Assembly (NCBI GenBank): GCA_030426265.1
Contig: JAUHYP010000014.1
Coordinates: forward strand, 1-63,761
DNA: 63,761 bases
Reading direction: 5' to 3'
From: Gammaproteobacteria bacterium
GTDB lineage: Bacteria; Pseudomonadota; Gammaproteobacteria; Xanthomonadales; SZUA-36
Made by a program: the position numbers and the translations under genes. The notes under the pieces were generated by a model. That model ran no database searches, was not told the origin of the DNA, and saw nothing but the letters and a program-made list of their open reading frames with translations. This document shows, one piece after another, positions 29,958 through 40,465 of this stretch (the stretch's first letter is position 1; each line of letters begins with the position of its first letter).

Positions 29958-30027
29958 CTGGATCACCTGTCCCGCGATCTGTCGATCGGCGCGTCCGTGC
30001 AGGGGATGACGGACAGGGATTACCCGA

Positions 30028-30057
30028 AATATAGCATCCAGGCAGAGGTTTAGGCAA
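30028..30057 (-). promoter_or_regulatory. Candidate sigma-70 promoter for the structured leader
   Basis: Minus-strand TTGCCT (30052-30057) and TATATT (30028-30033) are 18 bases apart. Transcription from here would make a leader of about 270 nt before the ATG at 29747. Confidence 0.45.
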
Positions 30058-30126
30058 CAAAGCGGAAGAATTTTTCGCGCTTGTGCCGGCCTCTTGTAAG
30101 GGATTACCGGCGCGTGAGGAAAAAGT

Positions 30127-31110
30127 TCATGGCGCGTCGGAATTGCCTGGCGCTGGATTGGCGGGATGGTCCGACAGGGACGTCAGCCAGGCCGAAACCT
30201 GTGCCACGAGGTCCGGATCGATGGCGCGGGCATAGTTGGTATGCGCCTGGATGTCCCAGCGTCCGCCGGGCGGCGGGCCCTCGGGCCACCGGTCTGCCGG
30301 CCAGCGCTCGCGATCCCAGTGCGCGCCCCCACGGATGGCGATCAGCCAGTCGGCCCCGTCCCGATGCGTCACCAGCGCGCCCCCGGAGGCGCCGGCGTCG
30401 GAATCGCAATCGTCCAGCAGCTGCCCGGGCCAGGCGCCACCACCGATGTCCTGTTTCGACGACAGCACGGCCCGGCACCCGGTGGTGACGCTGATCTCAC
30501 CCCGGGACCGGTTCCAGGCAATCAGTCCGAGGTCGCCCTGCCCGTCCGCCACCCTGGCGACCGGCAGGGGCGCCAGGCCCCGGGCGCCCTCCGGCGCGCG
30601 CCACTCCGGCCCCAGCCAGACCAGCGCCCAGTCGCCCCGACCACTGCCTGCCGCCGAAGGATCCGCCACCGGGTCGAAGTCTCCCTTCAGGGTCCAGTCC
30701 GTTCTGAGCTCAGCGGTGTATCCGGGCAACTGGCCCAGCGCCATGTAGTGAAAGTCACAGCGCTGCCAGGGTCGTCCCGCATCCAGGTCGAACAGCACGT
30801 GCGCGGCGGTGGCGATGACCCGGCCCGACGGCGCCGGCGTGAGCGCGTCCAGGTCCAGGAGCGTGGCCGAGCCCCGAATGGCGCCATCACAATGAACGAC
30901 GCCGGCGCTTCGATACCAGTCATGGCCATGACCGCCACCGACCCCCTGGCTGAGTCCACGGCGATCGTCTTCCGGGCCGTTGCCCGGCTCGCCATCGCCA
31001 AACACGCCGGCGGTGGCCGCGCCCGCCAGCACGGCGGAAAGAACGGCCAGGAGCACGACGACGTACCCGTGGCGGGATCGAAGGACGAATTCTGGACAGG
31101 AGCGGTTCAC
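30127..31110 (-). CDS. Exported trypsin-like serine protease
   Basis: The mature region shows the chymotrypsin-fold triad: His in IATAAHVLFD, Asp in GRGDWALVWLG and Ser in DSDAGASGGALV, with cysteines placed for disulfides (VVHCDGA, CDFHY, TTGCRAV, LLDDCDSD). The N-terminus has a hydrophobic segment (YVVVLLAVLSAVLAGAATA) suited to export or anchoring. I set the start at GTG 31110, giving 327 residues, but a TTG 39 bases upstream is also possible and no good ribosome binding site decides it. The Gly/His-rich stretch after the signal (GVGGGHGHDW) is a linker. The substrate is unknown. Confidence 0.75.
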   Translation of the reverse strand: MNRSCPEFVLRSRHGYVVVLLAVLSAVLAGAATAGVFGDGEPGNGPEDDRRGLSQGVGGGHGHDWYRSAGVVHCDGAIRGSATLLDLDALTPAPSGRVIATAAHVLFDLDAGRPWQRCDFHYMALGQLPGYTAELRTDWTLKGDFDPVADPSAAGSGRGDWALVWLGPEWRAPEGARGLAPLPVARVADGQGDLGLIAWNRSRGEISVTTGCRAVLSSKQDIGGGAWPGQLLDDCDSDAGASGGALVTHRDGADWLIAIRGGAHWDRERWPADRWPEGPPPGGRWDIQAHTNYARAIDPDLVAQVSAWLTSLSDHPANPAPGNSDAP

Positions 31111-31227
31111 GTCGTAAATCGGGTGGAAGCAACCGGGGGTTCGCAAGGTTAATGGCCACCTCCGCGCCCGGTCAATCGACCCCGGCCGCGGGCCACCCGG
31201 CTTGACCGGGGGGTTCGAAGCCGGACA

Positions 31228-31554
31228 ATGAGCCCCATGAACGCCGCCCATCAAACCGCTCCCGATTCCCTTCAGCCTCCGGATTCCGCATCCGGCAGCG
31301 ACCTCGACGCCCGCGGGCTGCTCTGTCCCGAGCCTCTGCGCCTGGCGGAACTGGCGATGCGCGAGATGGGCGAAAGCGCCGTGCTGCGGGTGCACGCCAC
31401 CGACCCGGCGGCGCCCATCGACTTCGAGGCCTGGTGTCTGCGCCGTGCGCATGAGTTCCTGTCCTGCGAGGCCGTGGACGAAGGTTGGGTGATTCGCGTG
31501 CGCAAGGGCGCCGGATCGCTGGCCGGAACCGCCCCGGACGCAAGCGATGAGTGA
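31228..31554 (+). CDS. TusA/SirA-like sulfur-carrier protein
   Basis: The 108-residue protein has a low-complexity N-terminus (1-25) and then the TusA fold. LDARGLLCPEPLRLAELAMREM holds the CPxP active-site cysteine (about residue 33), and ATDPAAPIDFEAWC matches the second half of the family. TusA-like proteins carry persulfide sulfur for thiouridine, cofactor or respiratory-sulfur pathways. The stop overlaps the moaC start (ATGAGTGA), so the two are co-translated. A role in feeding sulfur to molybdopterin synthesis is suggested by position only. Confidence 0.82.
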   Translation: MSPMNAAHQTAPDSLQPPDSASGSDLDARGLLCPEPLRLAELAMREMGESAVLRVHATDPAAPIDFEAWCLRRAHEFLSCEAVDEGWVIRVRKGAGSLAGTAPDASDE

Positions 31555-32056
31555 GCGCAACCCCGCATCGCGATTCTCCATGGCCGATGTATCGGCCAAG
31601 ACGCCCACGCGGCGGCGTGCCCTGGCGAGGGGCGCCATCCTGTTGGGTGAAACCGCCTTCAATGCCGTCGCCAGGGGCGAGGTGCCCAAGGGAGACCCGC
31701 TGGCCATGGCCGAGATCGCCGGAATCCAGGCCGCGAAACTCACGCCCCAGTTGCTGCCCCTGTGTCACCCGATCTCGCTCAGCCGGGTGATCATTCATAC
31801 CCGCCTGGACGCCGATCGCCATGCCGTGGTCGTCTACGCCCTGGCCGAGATCACGGAACGGACCGGGGTGGAGATGGAGGCGCTCACCGGACTCAACGTC
31901 GCCCTGCTGACCCTCTGGGATCTGTGCAAGCCGCTGAACGCGGCGCTCGAAATGACGGAGTCCCGACTGCTGTACAAGAGTGGTGGCAAACAGGGGGTGT
32001 GGACACACCCCGGGGGACTGGACGAGGAGGCCGAGGCGCTGCTGGCGCGGCCGTGA
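31547..32056 (+). CDS. moaC: Cyclic pyranopterin monophosphate synthase MoaC
   Basis: This 169-residue hexameric enzyme converts the MoaA product to cyclic pyranopterin monophosphate. Diagnostic segments are LLPLCHPISLSRV (about residue 70) and GVEMEALTGLNVALLTLWD (about 104-122), with catalytic Lys in LLYKSGGKQG near the C-terminus. Length is near the normal 160. It follows the TusA-like gene with an overlap and converges on moaE with a 4-base gap. Confidence 0.95.
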   Translation: MSERNPASRFSMADVSAKTPTRRRALARGAILLGETAFNAVARGEVPKGDPLAMAEIAGIQAAKLTPQLLPLCHPISLSRVIIHTRLDADRHAVVVYALAEITERTGVEMEALTGLNVALLTLWDLCKPLNAALEMTESRLLYKSGGKQGVWTHPGGLDEEAEALLARP

Positions 32057-32060
32057 ATCC

Positions 32061-32507
32061 TCAGCCGCTGTGGGCGTGCGCGTGCGCCCCGCAGCGCTGG
32101 CAATTGACCCAGTGGGCCTCGCCCGAGCGGTAGTGTTCCTTTTTCCAGATCGGCAGCCGGACCTTGGCCTCGTCGATGATGTAGCGCGCGGCCTGGAAAG
32201 CCTCGTCGCGGTGCGCCGAAACAACGCCGACCACGATGGCGAGTTCGCCCAGTTCCAGCCGTCCCTCGCGGTGAATGCAGACCGACCGTTCGATCGACCA
32301 GCGCTCCGCCGCCTCGGCCAGGATCTTCTCACCCTCGGATTGCGCCAGCGGTCGGTAGACCTCGTATTCCAGCCGGTCCACCGCTTCGCCCTCGTTGTGG
32401 TCGCGCACCCGCCCTTCGAAGAACACCGCGGCGCCGCAGCCATGATGCTCCAGCGCGGCGCGGATGGCCGGGAGGTCGATCGGGGTGTCCGTGATGGAGA
32501 AACTCAT
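32061..32507 (-). CDS. moaE: Molybdopterin synthase catalytic subunit MoaE
   Basis: The 148-residue large subunit of molybdopterin synthase converts cPMP to molybdopterin using MoaD thiocarboxylate. Family landmarks include AAVFFEGRVRDHNEG, LEYEVYRPLA, VGVVSAHRDEAFQAARY and the catalytic lysines in LPIWKKEHY. The C-terminus adds CQRCGAHAHAHSG, a short Cys/His-rich tail that could bind a metal and is not part of the core fold. Its ATG overlaps the moaD stop. Confidence 0.95.
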   Translation of the reverse strand: MSFSITDTPIDLPAIRAALEHHGCGAAVFFEGRVRDHNEGEAVDRLEYEVYRPLAQSEGEKILAEAAERWSIERSVCIHREGRLELGELAIVVGVVSAHRDEAFQAARYIIDEAKVRLPIWKKEHYRSGEAHWVNCQRCGAHAHAHSG

Positions 32508-32746
32508 CCGCCGGCCACCGGCGGGAAGAACAGCACCTCATCCCCGTCGGAGAATGCGCTTTCCCAGTCCACCAGGGTGTCGTTCAGCGCCACCCGTGCA
32601 GCGGCCTCCGGATGGAGCGCGGTGTGGGCGGCCACCCGCTCGCCAAACAGCTCGGCGAGGGTTTCGGCGGCGCTGGCGATGGTTTCCTCGGATCGGCCGG
32701 TGGCGTCACGGAAGGCGGCGAAGTACCGCACGTGGACCGTCTTCAT
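32504..32746 (-). CDS. moaD: Molybdopterin synthase sulfur-carrier subunit MoaD
   Basis: This 80-residue ubiquitin-fold protein ends in VAGG, the di-glycine whose C-terminus is adenylated and turned into a thiocarboxylate. The start KTVHVRYFAAFRDATGR and the segment LNDTLVDWESAFSDGDEVLFFPP are typical. It overlaps moaA by one base (TGATG) and moaE by four (ATGA), so all three are coupled. Confidence 0.95.
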   Translation of the reverse strand: MKTVHVRYFAAFRDATGRSEETIASAAETLAELFGERVAAHTALHPEAAARVALNDTLVDWESAFSDGDEVLFFPPVAGG

Positions 32747-33804
32747 CAGCCCCCCATGCGAAACATTTCGACGCGGGGGTCGGCGCCCGGCGCCTGTTTG
32801 CCGCGTTCCTCGCTGTAGCGGTCCTCGCGCTCATGCCAGCGAGCCAGCAGGACGTCACGAAGTCCCGCGTCGTCGTCCGCCTGGCGCAGCAGGGGCCGCA
32901 GCGCCAGGCCGCGGGCCGCGAACAGGCAGGTGTAGAAGTTGCCGTCGGCCGTGACCCGGGCACGGCTGCAGCTGCCGCAGAACGGCTGGCTGACCGACGA
33001 TATGAAACCGATCTCCCCTGCCCCGTCCTCGTAGGCGTAGCGACGCGCCGTCTCACCCGGCGTTTCGCTGGCGACGGGCTTCAGCGGCCAGCGCGCATGG
33101 ATGCGGCGCAACAGCTCCGCGCTGGGCACGACCTGCTCGGCCGACCAGTGATTGAGGTTGCCCACGTCCATGAACTCGATCAGGCGCACAACGTGACCCG
33201 TGCCGCGAAAGTGCGCCAGCAGGTTCTCCACGCCGGCGTCATTCACGCCGCGTTGCACCACCGTGTTGATCTTGAGCCTGCGGAAACCGGCGGCTTCCGC
33301 CGCCGCGATGCCCTCGAGCACCTCGTCCACCGAGCCTCGCCCGCCGGACATGCGCGGGAAGACCTCGGGGTCCAGGCTGTCCAGGCTCACCGTGATGCGG
33401 TGCAGGCCTGCCGCCCGCAGCGCCGTGGCGTGGCGCGGCAACAGGGTGGCGTTGGTGGTCAGGGCCAGGTCGTGCACGCCCGGTGTCGCCGCGATGCGAT
33501 CCACCAGGCCGACCAGTCCCGGACGCAACAGCGGTTCCCCGCCCGTGAGCCGGATCTTGTCGACCCCGAGCCCGGTGAACACCCGGACCAGGCGAATCAG
33601 TTCGTCATCGGTCAGCAACTGCTCGCGCGGCAGGAACACGCCCCGACCCATCAGGGAGTCGCCGGGCATGCAGTAGGTGCATCGCAGGTTGCAACGGTCC
33701 AGCACAGACAGGCGCAGGTCGCGCAGCGGGCGGGCGAAACGGTCCCTCGGCGACGCCACGGGTGCGGCCAGGGGCACGACACGGGGTGTGCAGGGCTGTG
33801 TCAT
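32746..33804 (-). CDS. moaA: GTP 3',8-cyclase MoaA
   Basis: This 352-residue radical-SAM enzyme starts molybdopterin synthesis from GTP. The N-terminal cluster motif is CNLRCTYC (about residue 38-45) within the strand LRLSVLDRCNL, and IRLTGGEPLLRP follows. A second C-terminal cluster is bound by CGSCSRARVTADG and the later YTCLF cysteine. The protein ends in MGG, the conserved glycine pair needed for activity. It leads the moaA-moaD-moaE operon. Confidence 0.96.
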   Translation of the reverse strand: MTQPCTPRVVPLAAPVASPRDRFARPLRDLRLSVLDRCNLRCTYCMPGDSLMGRGVFLPREQLLTDDELIRLVRVFTGLGVDKIRLTGGEPLLRPGLVGLVDRIAATPGVHDLALTTNATLLPRHATALRAAGLHRITVSLDSLDPEVFPRMSGGRGSVDEVLEGIAAAEAAGFRRLKINTVVQRGVNDAGVENLLAHFRGTGHVVRLIEFMDVGNLNHWSAEQVVPSAELLRRIHARWPLKPVASETPGETARRYAYEDGAGEIGFISSVSQPFCGSCSRARVTADGNFYTCLFAARGLALRPLLRQADDDAGLRDVLLARWHEREDRYSEERGKQAPGADPRVEMFRMGG

Positions 33805-33874
33805 GCGTCCCAGTCTACTGGCTTTGAAAAGAACCCGTGGTGAAATTCGCGGATCGGACCGAAGCCTGCGGTGG

Positions 33875-34252
33875 TCAGAAATCCCGGCGCAGCAGACGCC
33901 GGTCGAGGTGCCGCCACATGTACTCGTGAAACTCGCGTTCCTTGCCCTCGAGGGCCAGTTCGAAGGTGCGCGCCAGCAACCGCGCCTCGTGCCGGTTGCG
34001 CCAGCTCACCAGCGCCCAGACGAAGGCCACAAGGAAGATCACCAGCAGCAGGGGGACATGACCCGTCAGCCAGGCCACGGTGCTGAGCAGGGTGACGGCC
34101 CAGAAGGCCAGGATGCCCTGCCGGCGTTTGCTGATGGCTTCGTACTGGGCTTCGCGGAAGGCGCTCACATAGGCGTGCGGGGTGTCGTCGATCAGCATGA
34201 AATGCTTCTCGTAATACGGCGTGCTGTCCCGGAGCGTGATGGGGTATTTCAT
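33875..34252 (-). CDS. Hypothetical protein with two membrane helices
   Basis: The 125-residue protein has a soluble N-terminus of about 45 residues, two adjacent membrane helices (about 48-65 and 68-85) and a basic C-terminal tail. I do not recognise the family. The ATG at 34252 has AAGG seven bases upstream; a GTG codon directly before it is the only alternative. It stands alone between moaA and the tRNA region. Confidence 0.6.
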   Translation of the reverse strand: MKYPITLRDSTPYYEKHFMLIDDTPHAYVSAFREAQYEAISKRRQGILAFWAVTLLSTVAWLTGHVPLLLVIFLVAFVWALVSWRNRHEARLLARTFELALEGKEREFHEYMWRHLDRRLLRRDF

Positions 34253-34325
34253 CACTTCGCCTTGTCTTGGTCGCCGATGAGCAGTTGGCGTTGAGTCCCC
34301 TTGGCCGGATGATAGCGCAATGGTT

Positions 34326-34376
34326 GGGGGGGTGTTATGGGGGGGATGGTGTATTTGGGGGTGGGGTTTTTGGGGG
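34326..34376 (+). repeat. G-run tract, possible G-quadruplex
   Basis: Five runs of G lie in 51 bases: 34326-34332 (7), 34339-34345 (7), 34357-34361 (5), 34363-34366 (4) and 34372-34376 (5), separated by T-rich loops. No reading frame uses this stretch. It opens the 349-base gap between 34252 and the tRNA-Glu gene. A run of seven Gs also opens the hairpin string near tRNA-Ser (139-145). Confidence 0.6.
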
Positions 34377-34394
34377 CTTGGCGGTTGTTGTGAG

Positions 34395-34441
34395 GGGGAT
34401 TGACGGCGGTTGGGTGTTGTTCAAGTGGGGATTGACGGCGG
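34395..34441 (+). repeat. 15-bp direct repeat GGGGATTGACGGCGG
   Basis: The word occurs at 34395-34409 and 34427-34441, 32 bases apart start to start. The second copy opens the hairpin string. The related GGGATTGAC occurs at 147-155 in the other string. Confidence 0.8.
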
Positions 34442-34562
34442 CCATCCCTGGCCGCCGCCCTTCGGGCGCACTGCGTGCGTCCAAATTTGCTCCAGGCAAA
34501 TTTGTCGAACCTTAGGCAGCTTTGCTGCCAGTTCGTCTCCCTTAGGAGGATGCCTCACAAAC
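34427..34562. repeat. Hairpin string next to tRNA-Glu/tRNA-Ala (copy 2 of a paired element)
   Basis: After GGGGATTGAC come GGCGGCC/GGCCGCC (about 34437-34455), CGCCC/GGGCG (34456-34468), GCAC/GTGC (34468-34478), CAAATTTGC/GCAAATTTG (34482-34504), GGCAGC/GCTGCC (34515-34529) and CTCC/GGAG (34537-34548). GTCC precedes and TTGTCGAACC follows the 34482-34504 stem, exactly as in the string near tRNA-Ser, while the stem itself differs. The string ends in CACAAACAAAAAA, again shared, at the tRNA terminator. No protein is encoded. Confidence 0.75.
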
Positions 34563-34594
34563 AAAAAAGGCCCGCTTTGCAGCGGGCCTTTTTT
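34563..34594 (-). terminator. Bidirectional intrinsic terminator of the tRNA-Ala/tRNA-Glu unit
   Basis: GGCCCGCT (34569-34576) pairs with AGCGGGCC (34581-34588). Six As precede and six Ts follow on the plus strand, so the hairpin can terminate in both directions. It lies just after the 3' end of tRNA-Glu. Confidence 0.9.
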
Positions 34595-34601
34595 GTTTGT
34601 A

Positions 34602-34677
34602 TGGCGTCCCCAGGGGGATTCGAACCCCCGTTACTAGCGTGAAAGGCTAGGGTCCTGGGCCTCTAGACGATGGGGAC
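34602..34677 (-). tRNA. tRNA-Glu (anticodon TTC)
   Basis: The 76-nt minus-strand gene has acceptor GTCCCCA/TGGGGAC, the anticodon loop CTTTCAC in stem CTAGC/GCTAG, T-loop GTTCGAATC and an encoded CCA end. It is transcribed after tRNA-Ala, two bases apart. Confidence 0.96.
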
Positions 34678-34679
34678 GT

Positions 34680-34755
<76 letters not shown>

Positions 34756-34817
34756 TGAAAGGCGCGCAATCATACCCACCCCACCGGGGTGTGTCAAACC
34801 TCTTTTTCGCCCCGGGT

Positions 34818-35327
34818 TCAGGCGATCTCCACAGCCGCCTCGGAAGGCCGTTGCGAAGGGATTCCATGGCGCGAGGGACGCATGCTGTTGAAGCTGTGTC
34901 CCTGCTGCAACAGGTAGCCCAGCCACTTGTCCAATGCCATGTTTTCGCGCCAGGCGCGCTGCAGCAGCGGGCCGGACGGGTACCAGGGATGCGCCGAGCG
35001 CGTGAAGGCCTGGTCGGCGTTGAACGCGGTCACTTCCGCCATGCGCGCATCCTGGTACATGCGGATGTGCGCATCCGGAACCAGGCGCTCGCACTCACGC
35101 TGTTCGAAGTCGTAGGTCAGGCGAATGAAGTGGGTGAAGGCGTGCCGTTCGAGGATGTCCAGGCGCAGGTCCGGCGACCCGGAAACCCGGGAGCGGAAGC
35201 GGTCTCCGTGCGCCGCCGCGTCCGGGATCAACAACTGCAGTTGGCGGTAAATCTCTTCCTGTGTTTCCTGCAGTGTTGCGAGTTTCGGACGCGGTGTCGG
35301 ACGGGCATGTTCCCTGAACGAAACCAT
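34818..35327 (-). CDS. DUF1249 family protein (YqiB-like)
   Basis: The 169-residue cytoplasmic protein shows the DUF1249 pattern: KLATLQETQEEIYRQL near the N-terminus, FIRLTYDFEQREC in the middle and HIRMYQDARMAEVTAF (about residue 105-120), which corresponds to the best conserved YqiB segment. The C-terminal KWLGYLLQQGHSF also fits. E. coli YqiB is near nudF and parE and has no proven activity. I chose the ATG at 35327; upstream in-frame codons lack family similarity. It is transcribed toward the tRNA pair. Confidence 0.82.
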   Translation of the reverse strand: MVSFREHARPTPRPKLATLQETQEEIYRQLQLLIPDAAAHGDRFRSRVSGSPDLRLDILERHAFTHFIRLTYDFEQRECERLVPDAHIRMYQDARMAEVTAFNADQAFTRSAHPWYPSGPLLQRAWRENMALDKWLGYLLQQGHSFNSMRPSRHGIPSQRPSEAAVEIA

Positions 35328-35465
35328 GGCGCGCAGCTTAGCACGCGCCCAATTCTTGACGGTAGGTTGGTGGGTCGTGGCACAATGTCCAACCCGTGCT
35401 GATGATTTTGTCGGCACCCTCCCCGCCTGGAACCACCGCCCCTGCCGGGTGCGACCCGCACTGGT

Positions 35466-36281
35466 TCAGAACATCTCCCGCTGAAGCCCCAGCTGCAGCA
35501 GGACGCGTGATGAAATCTCCTCGATGGACGAGTGCGTGGTCACGAACATCGGCACCCCTTCCATGCGCAGCAGGCTGCGGGCCGCGTCAACTTCCTGGCG
35601 GCACTGGCGCAGCGAGGCGTAGCGGCTGCCCGGCCGGCGTGTTTCACGAATCTGGCTCAGGCGTTCGGGTTCGATGTCCAGGCCCACCAGCTTGTATTTG
35701 TGCTTGCGCAGAAAGTGCGGCAGGCGCATCTCGTCGAGGTCCTCGGGCGTGAGCGGGTAGTTGGCCGCCTTCACGCCGAAATGCAGGGCCATGTAGAGGC
35801 AGGTCGGCGTCTTGCCCGATCGCGAAACGCCCACCAGGATCAGGTCCGCCTCCTTGAAATCCACACTCACCCCGTCGTCGTGCGTGAGGGCGTAGTTCGT
35901 CGCGTCCATCCGGCCTTCGTACTTGTCCACGTTGGTCAGGCCATGCGCCTGGCCCACACGCGGCTTGTGGGCGATGCCCAGGGCCTGCTCCATGGGACGC
36001 AGGAAGGTGGCGAACAGGTCGAGCAGCACCCCGCTGCTGGTCCCGATGATGGCGCAGAGCGTTTCGTCCAGCATCGTGTTGATGACGATGGCCGGGGCCC
36101 CGTCGCGTACCGTGGCGAGGTTGATGGCGTTGACCGCCTCGCGGCAGGCCTGCTCGTTGTCGACGAAGGGCAAGCGGACCTGGCGGAAGCTCACGTCGGG
36201 GAACTGGGTGATGAGGCTGTGGCCCAGGGTCTCCGCGGTGATGGCCGTGCCATCGGATATGAAAAAAACCGTGCGTTTCAT
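35466..36281 (-). CDS. ppsR: Phosphoenolpyruvate synthase regulatory protein (bifunctional kinase/phosphorylase)
   Basis: This 271-residue DUF299 protein switches PEP synthase off by ADP-dependent threonine phosphorylation and on by Pi-dependent dephosphorylation. The start [19 protein letters not shown] and the P-loop [15 protein letters not shown] (about residue 151) are diagnostic, and [20 protein letters not shown] follows. The gene is divergent from ppsA, its target, with 146 bases between starts, the standard arrangement in gammaproteobacteria. Confidence 0.96.
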   Translation of the reverse strand: MKRTVFFISDGTAITAETLGHSLITQFPDVSFRQVRLPFVDNEQACREAVNAINLATVRDGAPAIVINTMLDETLCAIIGTSSGVLLDLFATFLRPMEQALGIAHKPRVGQAHGLTNVDKYEGRMDATNYALTHDDGVSVDFKEADLILVGVSRSGKTPTCLYMALHFGVKAANYPLTPEDLDEMRLPHFLRKHKYKLVGLDIEPERLSQIRETRRPGSRYASLRQCRQEVDAARSLLRMEGVPMFVTTHSSIEEISSRVLLQLGLQREMF

Positions 36282-36427
36282 GGGCTCCCGGACCGGTCGT
36301 CGGTCGTCATCCTGATGCTTGGCTGGACGGAATCATAGCAACCCCGCCCGTGCCGCCGTGCCGATGCCGTCGCGGCGTGGCCTCACCTGCCATGGAACGC
36401 TACACTACCGCCCTTTCCAGACACGGC

Positions 36428-38803
<2,376 letters not shown>

Positions 38804-38816
38804 CGCCCGGAACGCC

Positions 38817-39371
38817 CTACGGCGTTCCGCCCAATGCGCCCATGAAGGCGCGGTAGTGGCGCAGCTCCGCCACCGACTCGCGAATGTCGGACAGGGCTTC
38901 GTGCCGGTTGTCCTTGACCACGCCTTCGGCCACGGCGGGCGCCCAGCGGGTGGCGAGTTCCTTGAGGGTGGAGACGTCCAGGTTGCGGTAGTGGAACCAC
39001 TGCTCCAGGCGCGGCATGCAGCGATGCAGGAAGCGCCGGTCCTGGCAGATGCTGTTGCCGCACATCGGGGAGGCGCCCGGCTCCGACCAGTCCTTCAGGA
39101 ACTCCAGCGCCGCCGCCTCCGCACCCGCCATGTCGACATCGCTGGCTAGCACACGGTCCCAGAGGCCCGATGCGGTGTGATGGCGGGTATTCCACTCGTC
39201 CATGCCTTCGAGCACCGCCAGGGGATGCCCGATCGCGATCACCGGCCCCTGGGCCAGCTCGACCAGCTCGGCGTCGGTCACGATCAACGCCAGTTCGAGG
39301 ATCGTATCCCGGTCGGTGTCCAGGCCCGTCATCTCCAGGTCGATCCAGACCAGGTTCTGTTCCTTGTTCAT
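38817..39371 (-). CDS. orn: Oligoribonuclease
   Basis: This 184-residue DEDDh exonuclease removes the last two- to five-nucleotide RNAs, including pGpG from c-di-GMP breakdown. The acidic motifs are in [10 protein letters not shown] (about residue 11), the middle [10 protein letters not shown] and the C-terminal [14 protein letters not shown]. The ATG at 39371 matches the normal length and has AGGGG seven bases upstream. It is divergent from rsgA, the common order. An inverted repeat (GGAACGCC/GGCGTTCC) spans its stop region where it meets ppsA. Confidence 0.95.
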   Translation of the reverse strand: MNKEQNLVWIDLEMTGLDTDRDTILELALIVTDAELVELAQGPVIAIGHPLAVLEGMDEWNTRHHTASGLWDRVLASDVDMAGAEAAALEFLKDWSEPGASPMCGNSICQDRRFLHRCMPRLEQWFHYRNLDVSTLKELATRWAPAVAEGVVKDNRHEALSDIRESVAELRHYRAFMGALGGTP

Positions 39372-39490
39372 CGCATCGCCCCTTGGAGGAAGGTCGATGA
39401 TACCCATCGGCCCACCGGGGATGCCAGCCGGCCACCCCGCTGATTTAGAATGCCGCCCATGTCACCGCACACCGCCGCCCGGAACGCCCG

Positions 39491-40393
39491 TTGACCGATA
39501 CCCAGAAAGCCCGGGTGCTGGTGGCCTATGGCGGCCATGGCGTGGTCCAGGCCGAGGGCGGGGAGCCGGTGCCCTGCCTGTTCCGGCGCAGCGTCGGACG
39601 CCCCAGTTGCGGTGATCTCGTGCGCATCCGTCCCGCGGACGACGCAACCTGGGCGCTGGAGGAAATCCTGCCGGCCCGGAACCACTTCAAGCGCGCCGAC
39701 GCCCGCGGGCGGGCGCAGGCCGTGGCCGCCAACCTCGACCGGGTGGTCGTGGTGATCGCCACCGAACCCCTGCCCTCGCGGGACCTGCTCGACCGCTACC
39801 TCGTGGCCGTGCACAGCCTGGGCCTCGAACCGGTCATCGTCCTGAACAAGGTGGAACTCACGCCCGATCCCGGCGGCGCGGGACTCCAGACCCTGGAGCG
39901 CCTGGATGCCTACCGCGGCCTGGGCTACCCGGTCGTGCGCAGTTCCTGCAAGGGGCCACCCGGCGTCGGCGAACTCGAGCCGCTGGTGCAGGGTGTCACC
40001 AGCATCCTCGTGGGCCAGTCGGGCGTGGGCAAGTCCTCGCTGGTTCGCGCGCTGGTTCCGGACCTGGACATCCAGGTCGGCGCCCTGTCGCGCGTCACCG
40101 GCAAGGGGACGCACACCACCACCACGACACGGATGTACGAGTTGCCGGGCGGCGGCCATCTGATCGACTCACCGGGTGTCTGGGAATACGGCCTGTGGAA
40201 GCTCGAGCCGGACGAACTGGCTGCGGGATTCCCGGACTTCGCACCCTGGCTGGGCCATTGCCGCTTCAATGACTGTCGCCACATGCACGAACCCGGCTGC
40301 GCCATCAAGACCGCGGTCGAACGGGGTGAGCTGCCGGCCTGGCGCCTGGAACGCTACCAGCGCCTTCTGGCGCAGAATGAAGACGCGTCCTGA
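39491..40393 (+). CDS. rsgA: Ribosome small-subunit maturation GTPase RsgA
   Basis: This 300-residue GTPase helps late maturation of the 30S subunit. An N-terminal OB domain (about 5-65) precedes a circularly permuted GTPase domain, where G4 (VLNKVEL, about 117) comes before G1 (GQSGVGKSS, about 176) and G3 (DSPGVWEYG). The C-terminal zinc site is formed by the Cys/His set of HCRFNDCRHMHEPGC. Translation starts at TTG 39491 with a weak GGAAC site upstream. Confidence 0.95.
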   Translation: MTDTQKARVLVAYGGHGVVQAEGGEPVPCLFRRSVGRPSCGDLVRIRPADDATWALEEILPARNHFKRADARGRAQAVAANLDRVVVVIATEPLPSRDLLDRYLVAVHSLGLEPVIVLNKVELTPDPGGAGLQTLERLDAYRGLGYPVVRSSCKGPPGVGELEPLVQGVTSILVGQSGVGKSSLVRALVPDLDIQVGALSRVTGKGTHTTTTTRMYELPGGGHLIDSPGVWEYGLWKLEPDELAAGFPDFAPWLGHCRFNDCRHMHEPGCAIKTAVERGELPAWRLERYQRLLAQNEDAS

Positions 40394-40465
40394 GCCCGGT
40401 AAAGCGCGCAGAAATCAGAATCCTTTGTGCTATTCTTGAGCCACAACCTGACAGGAAGCCCGATC

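Noticed and set aside
31161-31227. Molybdenum-cofactor riboswitch ahead of the tusA-like/moaC genes
   Set aside because: The gap is only 67 bases and shows no resemblance to the Moco RNA motif. The 70 bases ahead of moaA show none either.
34395-34441. CRISPR array
   Set aside because: Only two repeat copies, irregular spacing with tRNA-linked hairpins, and no cas genes in the window.
34410-34637. Open frame ending in WRPQGDSNPRY across the second hairpin string and tRNA-Glu
   Set aside because: It is a read-through of hairpins, terminator and tRNA. No conserved protein is expected.
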